This document shows, piece after piece, positions 1 to 11,960 of a stretch of 64,000 bases of DNA. Source of the DNA: Lucifuga dentata. Taxonomy: Eukaryota; Chordata; Actinopteri; Ophidiiformes; Bythitidae. The stretch spans positions 48,155 to 112,154 of the forward strand of contig VXCM01000766.1 of assembly GCA_014773175.1 (NCBI GenBank), given 5' to 3'. The notes below the pieces were generated by a model that did not search any database, was not told the origin of the DNA, and was given only the letters and a program-made list of their open reading frames with translations. A program made the translations under genes and the position numbers. Positions within the stretch are counted from its first letter, which is position 1; each line of letters starts with the position of its first letter.

Positions 1-683
1 AAGATGAAGCATGAGAATTGTGAATTAATTGCAGGGTGAGAGGCAAAAAAAAGGGGAGAAAATACAAAATAAGAGAAATGAAGTGCTGTGAAAAAGAGAG
101 ATGGGAAGTCTTTAACTGCTCTGTGACCCTNAAAAAAAAAAAAAAAAAAAAAGACCCAGACGATCAAAAAGCTGCAGTTATGGCCTCTGCTTGGATAACT
201 ACAATAAATAAAACACATCACCAAAAGGCCAGAGATGGAGTTTATTTTAGCTTCAGGGAGCGAATTTGCACACTTAGAAAACTGTATGTATGAACTGTGA
301 AATACATACGTTTGTGTTTGGAGACAGCAGAGGGCCTCCCCATGCTGGAATATTAAGCCCCTGTTAAAATAACTCACAGGTGGGCGACCCTGTAGACTGT
401 GGATTTGTTATGGTGGGAGCATAAAGCCCCCAGGCCGGCCAGAGTTTCTGATTTTAAACTGTCAGTCAACACAAGAGACTATAACATCAGCGTCCTGCCG
501 AAACGCTGCACCCCCGCGGCCAACTTCCCACAAACTGGAAAAAGCTGTTCGCCTTTTTATTTTTTTCCCCACGAGCAGCCACGGATTCCATGCAGACCGG
601 ATCACGCGTTTTGGAAGCGTTAAGTGCAGCTATCGCTTACTTCAGACAAAAAAAACGATGATACCTGCAGGACATCAAATGTA

Positions 684-716
<33 letters not shown>

Positions 717-1295
717 NAAAAAAAAAAAAAAAAAAAAGAAAGAACAAATCGAGCAACGCAAACCCCGTGATGGTGATGCAAGCGGCACTGCTATAAATAC
801 AGCAATGATAGGTCATCAAATATCACCGCTTTCACAACAAATCATAGCTGTGTCAGTCGTGTGCTTGCAGGGGGGAGGGGNGGAGGAGGAGGAGGAGGGA
901 AATCAATTTCATTGCCCAAAGCGTGCAACAAGGCCTCCATCCCGCGCCAGCTGGGTTTCTGGGCTCGAGGCCCCTTCATGGTCAGACCTGTAATTTCTGA
1001 GTCAGTCATCCGGCTGCCTACTTCTTCCTGTGTCGACTTTTAGCAGCGGGTTGTGCCTGCGGCCTGCCGGGCCTGACCAAAGTGGCGTGCGGGACAAAGT
1101 TTTGGCCGGCGTTTGTGTTAAATGTTCTTCCCAAAAAAACAAACAGAGTGGAACTGGTAAGTATATTGTGTCTGCAGCGATATGCGGCGTGATTTGGGAT
1201 GGAAGAGTTGGAAGTCTGCTGTGTGTTAGTCGAGAAAATGGAGCTCTGGCAGGATTTTAAGCTTTGATACAAACATGGACACACACACGAAATAC
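1..1295. other. Intronic or flanking sequence, no exon recognised
   Basis: This should be intron 2 of the TNF-like gene. It holds three poly(A)/poly(T) runs broken by single Ns (131, 717, and a G-rich one at 881). No further TNF-ligand exon with splice sites was found on the minus strand. Confidence 0.4.
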
Positions 1296-2930
1296 CATCT
1301 CTCTTCACTCTCTGCCCCACCAGCAGCTCTCTCTTCTCCAAAATGAGCTGAACGATGGCCTTCCTCTGCGTGTTCACCTAGCGAGAGACAAAGACAAAAA
1401 GAAAAGCGTGTCATGTTCACGTGACAGAAACAGGCTCGTCCTTTTCAGCCTCCTGCCCTGCCGCCACGCTCACTTTAGAACAGGTCAACCACTTCCTCAC
1501 ACAGCGGTTGCGACACCTAACGCGTTTTTTTTTTTTTTTTTTTNTTTTTTTTTTTTTTTTTAGTGCTTTGCATTCCTCGCATTTCTTTTAACTCCCTTTT
1601 TGAGCGAGAAATGGCTGAATTTTGTCAAGCCAGCACAGTTTGCACACTCTTGGCCGGGAGACCCTGTGAATGAGCGAAAGAGGCAGAGAGAAGGTATGTT
1701 TGAAACACACAGCTACTGTGGAAAAGGAGGCACCGAGCTTCTCTTCACCCTGCAGACATTCACTCACTGGCTCTCATCGTGAGCTGGCAAACGGTCAAAC
1801 AGAAACGGGGCCCCCCTGGGAAAGATTCCAGCATCAACACTCCACGTGTCCAATCTAGGGGTGTTTTTATGTGTGCGAGTGTGTGTATGCGCATGTCTGT
1901 CATGATACACGGCCACCCTGTCCCCCTGATCTCAAATCCAGCGCACTCTGGATTTCTAAACACTCTGAACCTGAAACCTTAAGCGTTTCCATCAGTTTCT
2001 TTGGCTGCTGATTTCTTACTGAGGGGGTCCTGCAGAAAATAATGCGCTTTAATGATGCAACCACATGCACTAGTCCAAGTCCATGCACGAATTGCATGCA
2101 AGTGCTAGAAGTGTAGGTGAATGCTGCACTTTGCATGAAGACTGCGCTAGATTAAAGATTTATTTCTGCAGGATTTATTTGAATGCATGAGAAGACTGAC
2201 ACTTGCCGCAGCCTGACATGCCTGTTTCACGCATAACGCTTCAGCGCGGTCAGCCGTGCCAAGAAGTTGAGGCTTTCCAGTAAAGTGAGATAAAACTGGA
2301 ACACAACTGGCACCAAAGCAATTAAACATGGCTGGAGAGGGAGGAGGAGGGGGGAGGCAGACACCAAAATAAGCAGCAACTCCATAACTTCTTATTGGTA
2401 AGCAATGTGTGCCAAATGCGGAGAAAGGGAGCAACAGAGCAGAGAACGTGCAAAGGAGAAAAGAGCGAGAGAGGAGGAAGAGGGTGATTGAAATATGGAA
2501 TTGCATTTTTCCATTTAACCCCCCGCGAAGATTCCCGTAACCGCAGTCGCAAAGAAGTTGCATAACAAACACTTAAAGGTCCGTGAACCCACCGGAGATG
2601 AAATATTATTGATGATATTGGTGCAGAAAAAGAAAAGGAAAGCGCCTGATATTCACTGTGTGTTTGCAGCTTTTTCTTTTTTTTTTTCCAAGAGACACAA
2701 ACCTGCTCCAGTCGGTCTTGCAGGGTCTTAAAGGACTGGGACAGGTCCCGCGTCTGCCTCCACGTCCACGCCGTAAACAGAGCGCTGCATGCGGCCAGAG
2801 ACAGAGCCACCAGCGCCAGAAAAGCCCAGACGACTCGCAGTTTGCGCACTCGCCTCCTCTGCAGAATCCGATGCATGTCGGTGCAGACTGCACTGCTACT
2901 CACCATCCGAAAGCCCCAATTCAACTCCAT
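1296..2930 (-). CDS. TNF-ligand-like type II membrane protein, first two coding exons (partial)
   Basis: Exon 1 is 2930..2703 (76 codons, phase 0) and ends in CAG before GT; exon 2 is 1377..1296 (82 nt, 27 codons plus 1), preceded by CTAG and followed by GTATTT. Seen in the protein: a short basic N-terminus (HRILQRRRVRKLR, residues 20-32), one hydrophobic segment (about residues 33-53) and a Gln/Arg-rich stalk. Exon 2 ends in RVKRD, a furin-type R-X-K-R site. This type II architecture with a shedding site fits TNF ligands. TNFSF12 or TNFSF13 is favoured because human TNFSF12/13 lie near SAT2 on 17p13, and sat2 is next door here. The TNF-homology exons are not visible and should lie beyond position 1, so the family call is an inference. 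An out-of-frame uORF (2950..2921) overlaps the first ATG; the in-frame ATG at 2876 is an alternative start. Confidence 0.6.
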
Positions 2931-3011
2931 TTAAGTCTCACCAAATGCATTTTTGTCCAAAAGTCCATTTTGGTGAGACGCGCGAGTGGAGACTAGAATA
3001 GCACCCAGCAG

Positions 3012-3019
3012 TTTTTATA
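3012..3019 (-). promoter_or_regulatory. TATA box of the TNF-ligand-like gene
   Basis: On the minus strand this reads TATAAAAA, 82 bases upstream of the first ATG (2930). It predicts transcription starting near 2985-2990. An AP-1 consensus TGACTCA lies about 190 bases further upstream at 3208-3214. Confidence 0.55.
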
Positions 3020-5531
3020 GACGGACAGAGCTCCGGGTTAAATCTCGATTTGATTGCGGGATTTTAACGCAATAAAACACCCGCTCCCTCCTTGGCTCGG
3101 ATCAAAGCCGCCATCCTCCGTGTGTGCAGACCGTCTCCAGCACGAGAACACTGTGCACGGTGCAACTCGCGCACATCAACTGTTGCATCCTTCTGCTCGT
3201 GATTCGTTGACTCAGCTCTCTTGTCTTCCCTTTAACAACGTGCAGAGGGTCACTAGTTAAGAAAAACACACACACACACACACACAAATGACTATGCACT
3301 GCGATCACACACTCTTGGAGATGAACTTTCTGTGCACCACGGCTGAGATCTTAACGATGGGAGCTAGCCAACGAGGTTTGCAGAAGAAAGGATCCGAAGC
3401 GCACCGGGCTTCCTCGGTTCCTCAAATCACTTTCATCAACTTGCAGCCTTAAGATATGAGCTATTCACGCGTCAAACAGTACCGAGTGTCACCACACGAT
3501 GGCGGCAGAGTATAAGTAAAGACACACCAGGCACTGGACCCTCAACAGGTGGGTTTCCACAGAAAATTCATCCACTAACACTCACCACAATGACATTTTA
3601 ATCCATTTAGAGAGATCTTTGGATGTATGAAGCTTAAATTTAACCCATCAATTTGTATTTTCAAAGTAAGGCTTGGATAATTCTTGGAATCCATAAATCC
3701 ACTGATACTAAGGCACTGAAAACGTAGCATATTCTTAAATCTGGAAAAAGAACAATCGAACCCAATCCTAAATTGCAAGGGGAGAAATGTGGCAGGTTTT
3801 GATTGCAACACACTGAGCTCAGTTATCTCAAACTGTGGGGCGTGTACCACTTGTGGCAAGCCAGAAAACACAAACTTGACTAGTGTTCAAGTTCAAACTG
3901 TAACATCATTGGAGTTTAATGTCAGTAAATACAGGGGCTCAGTAGTAATGTAACCACAGTACCATCCATCCATCCATCAAAAAATAACAGATATTAGATA
4001 ATAAATATTTCATATCAACCCAAACTAATGTTACTGAACCAAGCTCATTTCATGTTCACATACTGAGCATGAAGTGAGTCACTGGGTGCTGTGGTTGAAA
4101 GGAAATTGGTCAGAGTAGAGATAGTAGGCCCCTTAGAGGCCTGGAGGCCTAGTGCAGTTGCTCGTTTTACACGAGGGATTAATTATTCAGGAATAATGTG
4201 AAAGTGACCAAAAAAAAAAAAAAAAATNAAAAAAAAAAAAAAAAATCTGTAAGCACACAATGAAAAGAAAATATTTTCTCACTGGAAAGATTGGTCACAC
4301 AGCAGATTACTTTAATAGATAACTTGTATACATCAGTACTAAGCAGGACAGAGTCGTTCCACAGTGTAACAAACTCTGTTTTGGGGTACGACTGAAGAGA
4401 AAGGATGAATAAAATGCATTAATCATCATGTAAATCAATAAAACACTGATAACTGCACAAGATTAGGACATATTATTTAGCACAGTGGGAATATCTCACT
4501 ATGGGAATTAATGACTTTGTATACTACAGCTCCATAATCAATAGCCTGTAAAGTCATCAGTGGTTCTCCTCTCTGTTGTCATGGTTACATAAATATCCTG
4601 CTCACTAAAATCAGAATGATCATAGTTTTTATTTTTAATGCATATTCTTGCATACATAGATCTCAGGTGGAATTGAACGTCATGGCTGACAGGAATCAAG
4701 GTGAAGACGCTGAATTAAATTTTTTTGGGGTGAGATTTGAAGTTGCATAAGGTATAGTTTTGTGGTTGGTATTCTGATGGGAAGTTTACTGTTCCACGTT
4801 TATTTACCGACACATTGAACATGATTTTACAGCACAGTACGATGATAAAAGGAACAGGATATTATTTATGGAATACTTTTCTCACCATCTAAGCATTGAC
4901 ACAAATACAAATGACAGCAGCTTTAACTCGGAATGTTTTCATTAAATCTCTGAAAATGATACAAAATCCCCATTTGGTAATTCTGCAGAATATTTCTGCT
5001 CTCATTTTAACTTGATGCTTTTAAAAACATTTGGCCTTTTCCAAGATTTTATTCTCACCTCCTGTAATTTTTCTTAATCTTATTTAATTACTTAATCTTT
5101 TGCTCTCTGGTTGCATGGATGAATGTTCTACATTTAATGTGATTGATTCCATTATAGTGCAAAATTTTACCACATAAATTTGTGCAAAAAAAAAAAAAAA
5201 AANAAAAAAAAAAAAAAAAGCAAGTTTGTGCTTCGTAACAGCTGTGCAAATCTCCACACAGATGACTGAACGACTCTTTGGTTGCTGTCATAATTTATCA
5301 TAAATTTAAAGGGATAACATCTAAATTTCATTTTTCCTGCTGATAAAGTCAGTAGCAACTTATTATTATTTCACTGGAAACACAACAGAAATTTTTCAAA
5401 TATCAGCTTTGTATCACTTGAAACCCTGAAACATGACTTAATTTTGTCTGATCTGTTATAATGGCAAAAATCAAAGGGAAAATGTCATAAAGATTAAAAA
5501 TAAAAAGGAAACATAAACAAAACCATCTATT
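3020..5531. other. Intergenic, no gene recognised
   Basis: AT-rich sequence upstream of the TNF-like gene and downstream of sat2. It contains a CA repeat (about 3267-3287), a short CATC repeat at 3965-3978, and two poly(A) runs broken by an N (about 4210-4245 and 5187-5219). No convincing exon or RNA gene seen. Confidence 0.5.
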
Positions 5532-5537
5532 TTTATT
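5532..5537 (-). terminator. Poly(A) signal of sat2
   Basis: Reads AATAAA on the minus strand, about 180 bases downstream of the sat2 stop codon (5718..5716). Confidence 0.5.
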
Positions 5538-5715
5538 TTAACCTCAGTAATGTAATAGTTAGATATACTGCATAGGCTTCATTCCAGTGCTGAAAACTGC
5601 GTCCCACAGCATGATCTGTTATTTGTGAAACCACCTCGGAGATTTCTGTTGTAATGTTTTTAATCCCTGCATTGTGTGGGTTGCAAAGGTCAAAGGTCAC
5701 GACCCCAGTAGGAGA

Positions 5716-8700
5716 TCAGGGTTGGGCCAGGTGTTCCAGCGCCTCCCCCTCACAGCGCATGCAGTGGTAGCCCTGGTCCGACGTGACGTTGAAGCAGCCC
5801 TGGCTGAAGTAGAAGTCCCGCGATGATTTGTTCCAGTCCAGCACAGTGAAGTTGAGCTGAGCACAGGCTGCAGCCAGACCCAGCTGACACACCCACACAT
5901 GTAAGACACACACACGCAAGACACACACATGGACTTTGCATGCAAATTTATACAAATTTTTGGGCCTCTTAAGACATATGAGGCATTACTTTGCATCAAA
6001 TTCCTTGGAGCCTGAATATAAATAGTGATATTAATATCCTTACTGAACCGTTTTCCATATGAAACATGTTCATGGAGACGTGACCTATAGGTGATGAAAA
6101 AATAAACCTGTTCCTCTTTTTTGCTCTGTAAACTCCTCTATTGGAATGTAAAATTATACAACCCCAATTCTGAAAAAGTTGGCACAATATTGAAAATGCT
6201 AATAAAAACAAAAAAAGGAGTGATTTGCAAAGTGTATCCATCCTGTACTCTACTGAAAACACTACGACTACACATTATTTGATGTTGTAGTTTGTGAATT
6301 TAATTGTGTTTTGAAAATATACACTAATTTCAACTCAACATGCTTCAAAAAAGTAGGAACAGTCAAGTCTTAACCACTGTGTAATGTCACTCTTTCTTTT
6401 AATAACACTCATGGAGTGTTTGGGCACTGCAGATACCAGTTGGTTAAGTTTAGCAAGCTGAATTTTCTCCCATTCACCCATTATGCAGATCTTAAGCTGC
6501 ACAATTGTACCATTGTACCATCTACCATCGTAGCCATATTTTGCATTTTATAATGCGCCCCACATTCTCAATTGGAGACAGGTCAGAATTGCAGGGCCAA
6601 TCTAGTACCTGAACTCTCTTTTTATGCAGCCATGCACTTGTAATCCGGGCAGAATGCGGTTTGGCGTTGTCCTGCTGGAAAATGCAGGGACGGCCCTGGA
6701 ACAGACGGTGCCTGGATGACAGCATATGTTGCTCCACAATTTGTACATAACTTTCTGCATTGATAGTGCCCGCATAAATGTGCGAGTTACCCACGCCATG
6801 TGTACTGACACTCCCCCATACCATGACAGAGGCTGGCTTTTGGACCCGACGCTGTAACAGCTTGGATGGTCCTTTTCCTCTTTGGCCCGGAGAACACGAC
6901 GGCTGTTTGTTCCAAAAGCTATTTCAAATGTTGACTTGTCAGACCACAAAACACGACTCCACTGTGCTACTGTCCATTTCAGGTGAGACCGAGCCCAGAG
7001 AATTCAGCGGCACTTCTGGACAGAGTTGATTTATGGCTTCTGCTTTGCATGGTAAAACTTTAACTTGCATCTGGTGGATGCAAGTTAAAGCGGCAAATGG
7101 TGTTGACTGACAAAGGTTTACCAAAGTATTCCCGAGCCCATGTCATGATATTCATTACAGATGCGTGACGGTTTTGAAGAAAGTGATGTCTAAGGGACTG
7201 GAGATCACGCGCATTCAGAAGTGGTTTTTGGCATTGTCCTTTGCACACCAAAACCTGACCGGATTCCTCGAATCTTTTAATTATATTGTGCACTGTAGAG
7301 GGTAAAGTTGAGATGAGGCTCTCAATTTACCAATCAATTGACGTTCCTATCCTCACGTATGGTCATGAGCTTTGGGTAGTGACTGAAAGGATAAGATTGC
7401 GGATACAAGCAGCAGAAATGAGTTCCTCCGTAGGGTGTCTGGGCTCACTCTCAGGGACAGGGTGAGAAGCTTGGACATCCGAGAGGGACTCGGAGTAGAG
7501 CCGCTGCTCCTCCGCATCGATGGTTCAGGCACCTAGTAAGGATGCCCCCTGGTCGTCTCCCTAGGGAGGTCTTCCAGGCATGTCCAACTGGGNGGCACCT
7601 AGTAAGGATGCCCCCTGGTCGTCTCCCTAGGGAGGTCTTCCAGGCATGTCCAACTGGGAGGAGGCCCTGGGGAAGACCCAGGATATGCTGGAGGTATTAT
7701 ATCTCCCGGCTGAATTGGGAATGCCTCGGAGTCCCCAGGAGGAGTTAGAGGGCCTGGCTGGGGACAGGGAAGTGTGGGCTGGGCTGCTTAATCTGCTGCC
7801 TCTGTGATCAGGACCCAGATAAGCGGATGAAAATGGATGGATGGATGGGCTGTAGAGGGTGAAATGCCCAAAATCCTACTGATTTGTCTTTGGGGAATGT
7901 TGTTCTCAAAGTGCTGGATTATTTGCTGACGCATATGTTAGCAAATTGGCGAACCTCGACCTGTCCTTGCTGTTGAAGGACTAGGCCTGCTTTAGAGGTG
8001 CCTTTTATATACTGCCACGATTGCTTCATTACGTCTTCACATCACCTCATTGTTTCACCTTGTGACATTGTTACTGGTCCTAAAGCGCCCCATCTCAACT
8101 TTTTTGAAGCGTGTTGATTTGAAATGAGTGTATGTATATTTTCAAAACACAAATTCACAAACTACAACATCAAATAATGTGTAGTGTGTAGTCACAGTGT
8201 TTTCACTATAGTGTGGGATGAAGACACTTTGCAAATCACTCCTTCTTGTTTTTATTAGCATTTTCCCATACACTGTCCCAACTTTTTCAGAATTGGGGTT
8301 TGTCTGATTTTAGATGGATATGCCATTAATGTTTACCAAGCTCGAATCAGGTTTATTGATGGAGGGCTGTGACATCAAGCTAATGACCATAATAATCCAT
8401 TTAGAAGTATTTTTAAATATTTTTTCTACATTTTTTTTTTTCCAGAAACCATTTTTGATGATGCTGATATGTATTCTTATATTATTATTATGCATTTTTT
8501 AGTTTTGTTCTCAAGTCTATATTGATATACATGAAATTATATCACTATCAAATGCCAAAAAAAAAAAAAAAAAAAATTGAAATAAGGAATCTGGGAGATT
8601 AAATGAAAGGCGGGGCACCTGAAGGAGGGCTAGGCGTTCAAGCTATATGATGAATTATTGTTTCATTGACTCACCTGTGCTACTTTGCTCATAAGTGCCT

Positions 8701-10985
8701 TGCCGATGCCTTTTCCTGAAAAACACATAACATTTTACTAGATTACTTATGTGCTTTAGCAATGATGAATATTGTTTGCTCAAGGCTGCCATCGTGAATA
8801 ATTTATTCATATTTGCTACAGAAAAACAATGATGACACTGTGATGATGATGCAGCAGCGATGAAGCTTTTACTGTACCTCTGAACTCAGGCATCACGTAT
8901 AAGTCCTCCATGTAAATGGTTCTGCCCTTTATTGAGCTGTAGGCATAAAAATAAAGTGCATAGCCGACTTTCGTATGGCCTGAAAATGAATAATTAAAAA
9001 TGTGATGTCAGTCCATTAAGAAGTAGCAGTGAGCAGGTAAATATGGGTCTTATTTTATTTCTCAAAGAAATTTTTGAATTTTTAAAACTTTTTATTTCTA
9101 ATTATTTTATATTTTATTTTAGCTTTCTTTTTAATTTTTATTTTATTTGAATGTTTTTCAGTTTTCTGTTTTATGCTCATAAACACAAACTCTGCCTCTT
9201 GATTATCCAGATTAAAAAAAAAAAAATTAGATATTATAACATTAGAAAATATTAGACAATATTATTCAAAATATTCTTAACTAACCTTCTTGTTTTGATG
9301 AATAATGAACAGAAAAAAGTGAAAATGTTTGGTATGATAAAGCTGCAGGCCTGCTGACAGTTTATGTCTAACTTTCAGCTTTCTTATCATAAGACATGAC
9401 AGATTCACCAAACTAAAAGTGACGAGCTGAACATGAATCGTCATCGTCTTTTCTGCGGGTAAAAGTCAGATTTTCTGGGATTTTTCTCCAGATTTTGGTT
9501 GCAAAATTGCAAAGCTCGAGCATGTTGCATGTGCAGCTGCTGCTGATTGCAGCATGACCAGAATGCAACCTGCAGCAAAGAAACATGCTGCATGTTTTCT
9601 GTTCTCTTTGGTTTTAGGAAGACTTTTCTTCATGAGAAAGACTGTGTGAGCCTTGAGTTAAAAAAAAAAAAAACCCAACAGGCTGTTAGAAGATGATCAC
9701 TCACGCCGGGTTTACACTGGGTTTCTGATTTGTCAGTAAAGGAAGGAAAGTGTGTGTTTTTCCTCACCTTCTTTGGTCTTGTGCTGCTCTGGGACCTCAG
9801 CAATGATTCCATGAAAGAACGGGTTCTTGGAGAAACCGTCCTGCTCCAAATCTGCAAATAAATAAGAGAGAAAGCATCAAATTGTTTGTGATAATCAAAT
9901 GAAAATTATGATTCAGATTTCACAAGGTGTTGCTATCATTTCCCCGTTCCTCTCTCTGCTGTTGTGATCACATTATTTATTTATTTATTTGCTGTAGTAA
10001 AGGAAGACAAACATGCTGGAAGTTCTGGCAACAACAAAAAAATCATAAGCAGAATTTGTTGCAGAATTTGTGTTTTGCTGATTTCCCTTGAAATCTGAAA
10101 CTGATACTAAAATATTATATCAAAATATAATAGAAAAGAGATGCAGCCAGTGCAACGACTAGAACTACACCTTTTAAAAAGAATATTTTCTATACATTTC
10201 AGCATGTAGGATTAAAAATATACATTGTTTTGATGTATTAGTGGGGAAATTACATGCAAAAAATGCCACAATAACCCAAATTCCACATTGACCCACCCTA
10301 CAAAACACAAATGAACAAAAGAGGCATGAACAGATGACTTAAATGTTGTTAAAATAATGAAACAATATTGATTAGAGTAATTAAAAAAAAATCCCAAATA
10401 TTGTGGAAATACAAGAAAAGTTGTGTAGCGTACCATAAAAACATACACAACATAGATCTCTGTAGAAAAGGTGGGTTTTGTTGGTGTTGTAGATGTACCT
10501 TTCTGTGAGATTTTCACATGGTCTGACATTTTCTCATATTCAGCCAATTCCTATAAGAAAAAAATAAATAAAAACATTTAACCAATCAGGTCTCTCCACT
10601 ATTGACATTTATATGTGATCCTAATGTCTTTTCCAGCCATTAAAATATCAATAACGTCTTATGATCAGTTTAATAATTTAGTGCCTGTTCTGATTATGAG
10701 CTGATTTGCTTTAAAACGTTACATAATCACACACACGCGTGGCGGTTTTTGCGTTAACAATAATTCTGATGGATTCTAATACAAAAAATTATGATACTGT
10801 AATAACGTTTCAATGAACTAAAAATAGAAACAACGCGTTTACTGACGTAATCCTCCACGCACTCCTCCACTACACGTGCAGGGACGCGCAACACGCGTGA
10901 ATTGCCCACCATGTCCGCTCACCATGATCATCCGTGTGATGTCCTTGCAGTCCTCCACGTTGGCTGCACGAATAGAGAAATCCAT
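5716..10985 (-). CDS. sat2: Diamine/thialysine N-acetyltransferase 2 (SSAT family), complete, 6 exons
   Basis: GNAT-fold enzyme that transfers acetyl from acetyl-CoA to small polyamine-like amines; mammalian SAT2 prefers thialysine. Exons (minus): 10985..10923, 10550..10499, 9851..9768, 8979..8878, 8715..8675, 5883..5716. All are flanked by AG/GT, phases agree, and they sum to 510 nt, giving 169 residues (human SAT1/SAT2: 171/170). The acetyl-CoA loop RGKGIGKAL spans exons 4 and 5; GRTIYMEDLYVMPEFR and VLDWN are closer to SAT2 than to SAT1. The exon 1 start MDFSIRAANVEDC matches the family N-terminus. Intron 5 is 2.8 kb because it hosts a Tc1 element with a nested LINE. A TGACGTAA motif lies in intron 1 (10843-10850). 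Cytosolic by family; no signal peptide seen. Confidence 0.93.
6522..7293 (-). pseudogene. Tc1-like transposase pseudogene
   Basis: Three overlapping minus-strand frames together give the order of a Tc1 transposase: a DNA-binding region with KPLLNARDLQSLRHH, the WSDKSTF first catalytic block, MVWGSVS, and the DNAKPHSA and SPIENV blocks. Frame changes near 7060-6950 and 6820 mean it cannot encode a full protein. The Rex3-like insertion starts just upstream, at 7304. Confidence 0.85.
7293..7303. repeat. Left target-site duplication of the nested LINE
   Basis: CTGTAGAGGGT, repeated exactly at 7850-7860 on the far side of the LINE insertion. Confidence 0.85.
7304..7849 (+). mobile_element. Rex3/RTE-like LINE 3' end nested in the Tc1 element
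   Basis: The plus-strand text encodes the familiar fish LINE C-terminal string (TYGHELWVVTER..., RMPPGRLPREVF, RRPWGRPRI) and ends in a (GGAT)n tail at about 7832-7848. It is flanked by an 11-bp direct repeat CTGTAGAGGGT (7293-7303 and 7850-7860), the expected target-site duplication. A 65-bp assembly duplication (7528-7592 and 7594-7658 around N 7593) lies inside it. It is 5'-truncated and non-coding. Confidence 0.85.
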
Positions 10986-11179
10986 TCCGCGTGGACGTGA
11001 TGCGACGATCCGGTCTGATGTAGATCTGAATCCACCGGGAAAGATTCGAGTGCCTTCAAGCCCACGATCCCTAAATACAGAGAGTCAAACTGAGCTAACA
11101 GTGCCCCCCTTTATCACGGTGGTCACAGCGGGGATCAGCTCCTCAGGGGATGTGGAGTTAAAGGGCCAAACCGGTGATT

Positions 11180-11960
11180 TTAGATGTTTAAGTCCAATAA
11201 ATGCATAACCTTGAGGAGAACAGTTTCTGTCGAATGCATTTTACAGAAACCTGACGGAAACTTATCATAAATATTATTTGTTTCCAAAAAAGATGTAAGT
11301 TGTGTTGCAACAACTTTTTCTAAAACTTTAGAAAGGAAAGGGAGCTTCGATACGGGTCTGTACTGGTTCAGTAAGGACGGGTCCAAATTAGTTTTTTTTA
11401 AGTAATAGCTCAACAGTGGCATGTTTGAAATAACTTGGAACAGAACCTATTAAAAGGGACAAATTTATCATTAAAACTACATAAGGCCCAATTGGATTAA
11501 AAACATCTAAAAACATTGAGGTTGGGATAATATCTGAAGAACTTGATGACAGTTTTATTTTGTTAATCAGATTTGTGATATCCTTTAGCAAAACAGGAGA
11601 AAAGCAGTTTAGAGTTGCCAGACTGTCAGAATCAGTTGACAGATGACTAGATGGTGGTAAAATGTTATCTCTAATATTTGCAACCTTATCCACAAAGTAT
11701 TTGAGGAACTTATTGCAGTCATCATTTGAGAAAATAGGTAACTGAGGGGAGATAGGAGAAACAATAGAATTTATTGTGTCAAACAGAACTTTTGGATTTC
11801 TCTTGTTGGAGGACATTAATTTGGCAAAAAAATGCAGTCCTAGTCTGCTTCACTATATCATTAAAAACAGTAATAAGTTCTTTAAAATAGCAGAAAACAG
11901 CTTCTCTAACTACCTGTGCTGAAAGCCTGTTGTCAGACTCCACCTTTCCTTTGGCCATTT
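11180..11960 (-). pseudogene. L2-type LINE reverse-transcriptase fragment
   Basis: Minus-strand frames 11816..11388 and 11422..11180 join, with a frameshift near 11400, into the region between endonuclease and reverse transcriptase of a fish L2-like element: MSSNKRNPKVLFDTINSIV, then KKTNLDPSLLNQYRPVSKLP, FLSKVLEKVVATQL and SGFCKMHSTETVLLK. It lacks the catalytic palm and the 3' end. It lies about 200 bases upstream of the sat2 start codon, in the same orientation. Confidence 0.82.

Larger units (their letters stand above)
6157..8303 (-). mobile_element. Decayed Tc1-like DNA transposon in sat2 intron 5
   Basis: The ends form long imperfect terminal inverted repeats of roughly 190-200 bases, beginning CAACCCCAATTCTGAAAAAG on the left and its complement near 8285-8303. 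A TA precedes the left end; the right TA is eroded. Without the nested LINE insertion the element is about 1.6 kb, the usual Tc1 length. Minus-strand remnants of a DD34E-type transposase are visible with frameshifts and stops: an HTH part (7293..7060), then WSDKSTFEIAFG (6949 down) and FQQDNAKPHSA / LDWP / SPIENV (6824..6522). Confidence 0.88.
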
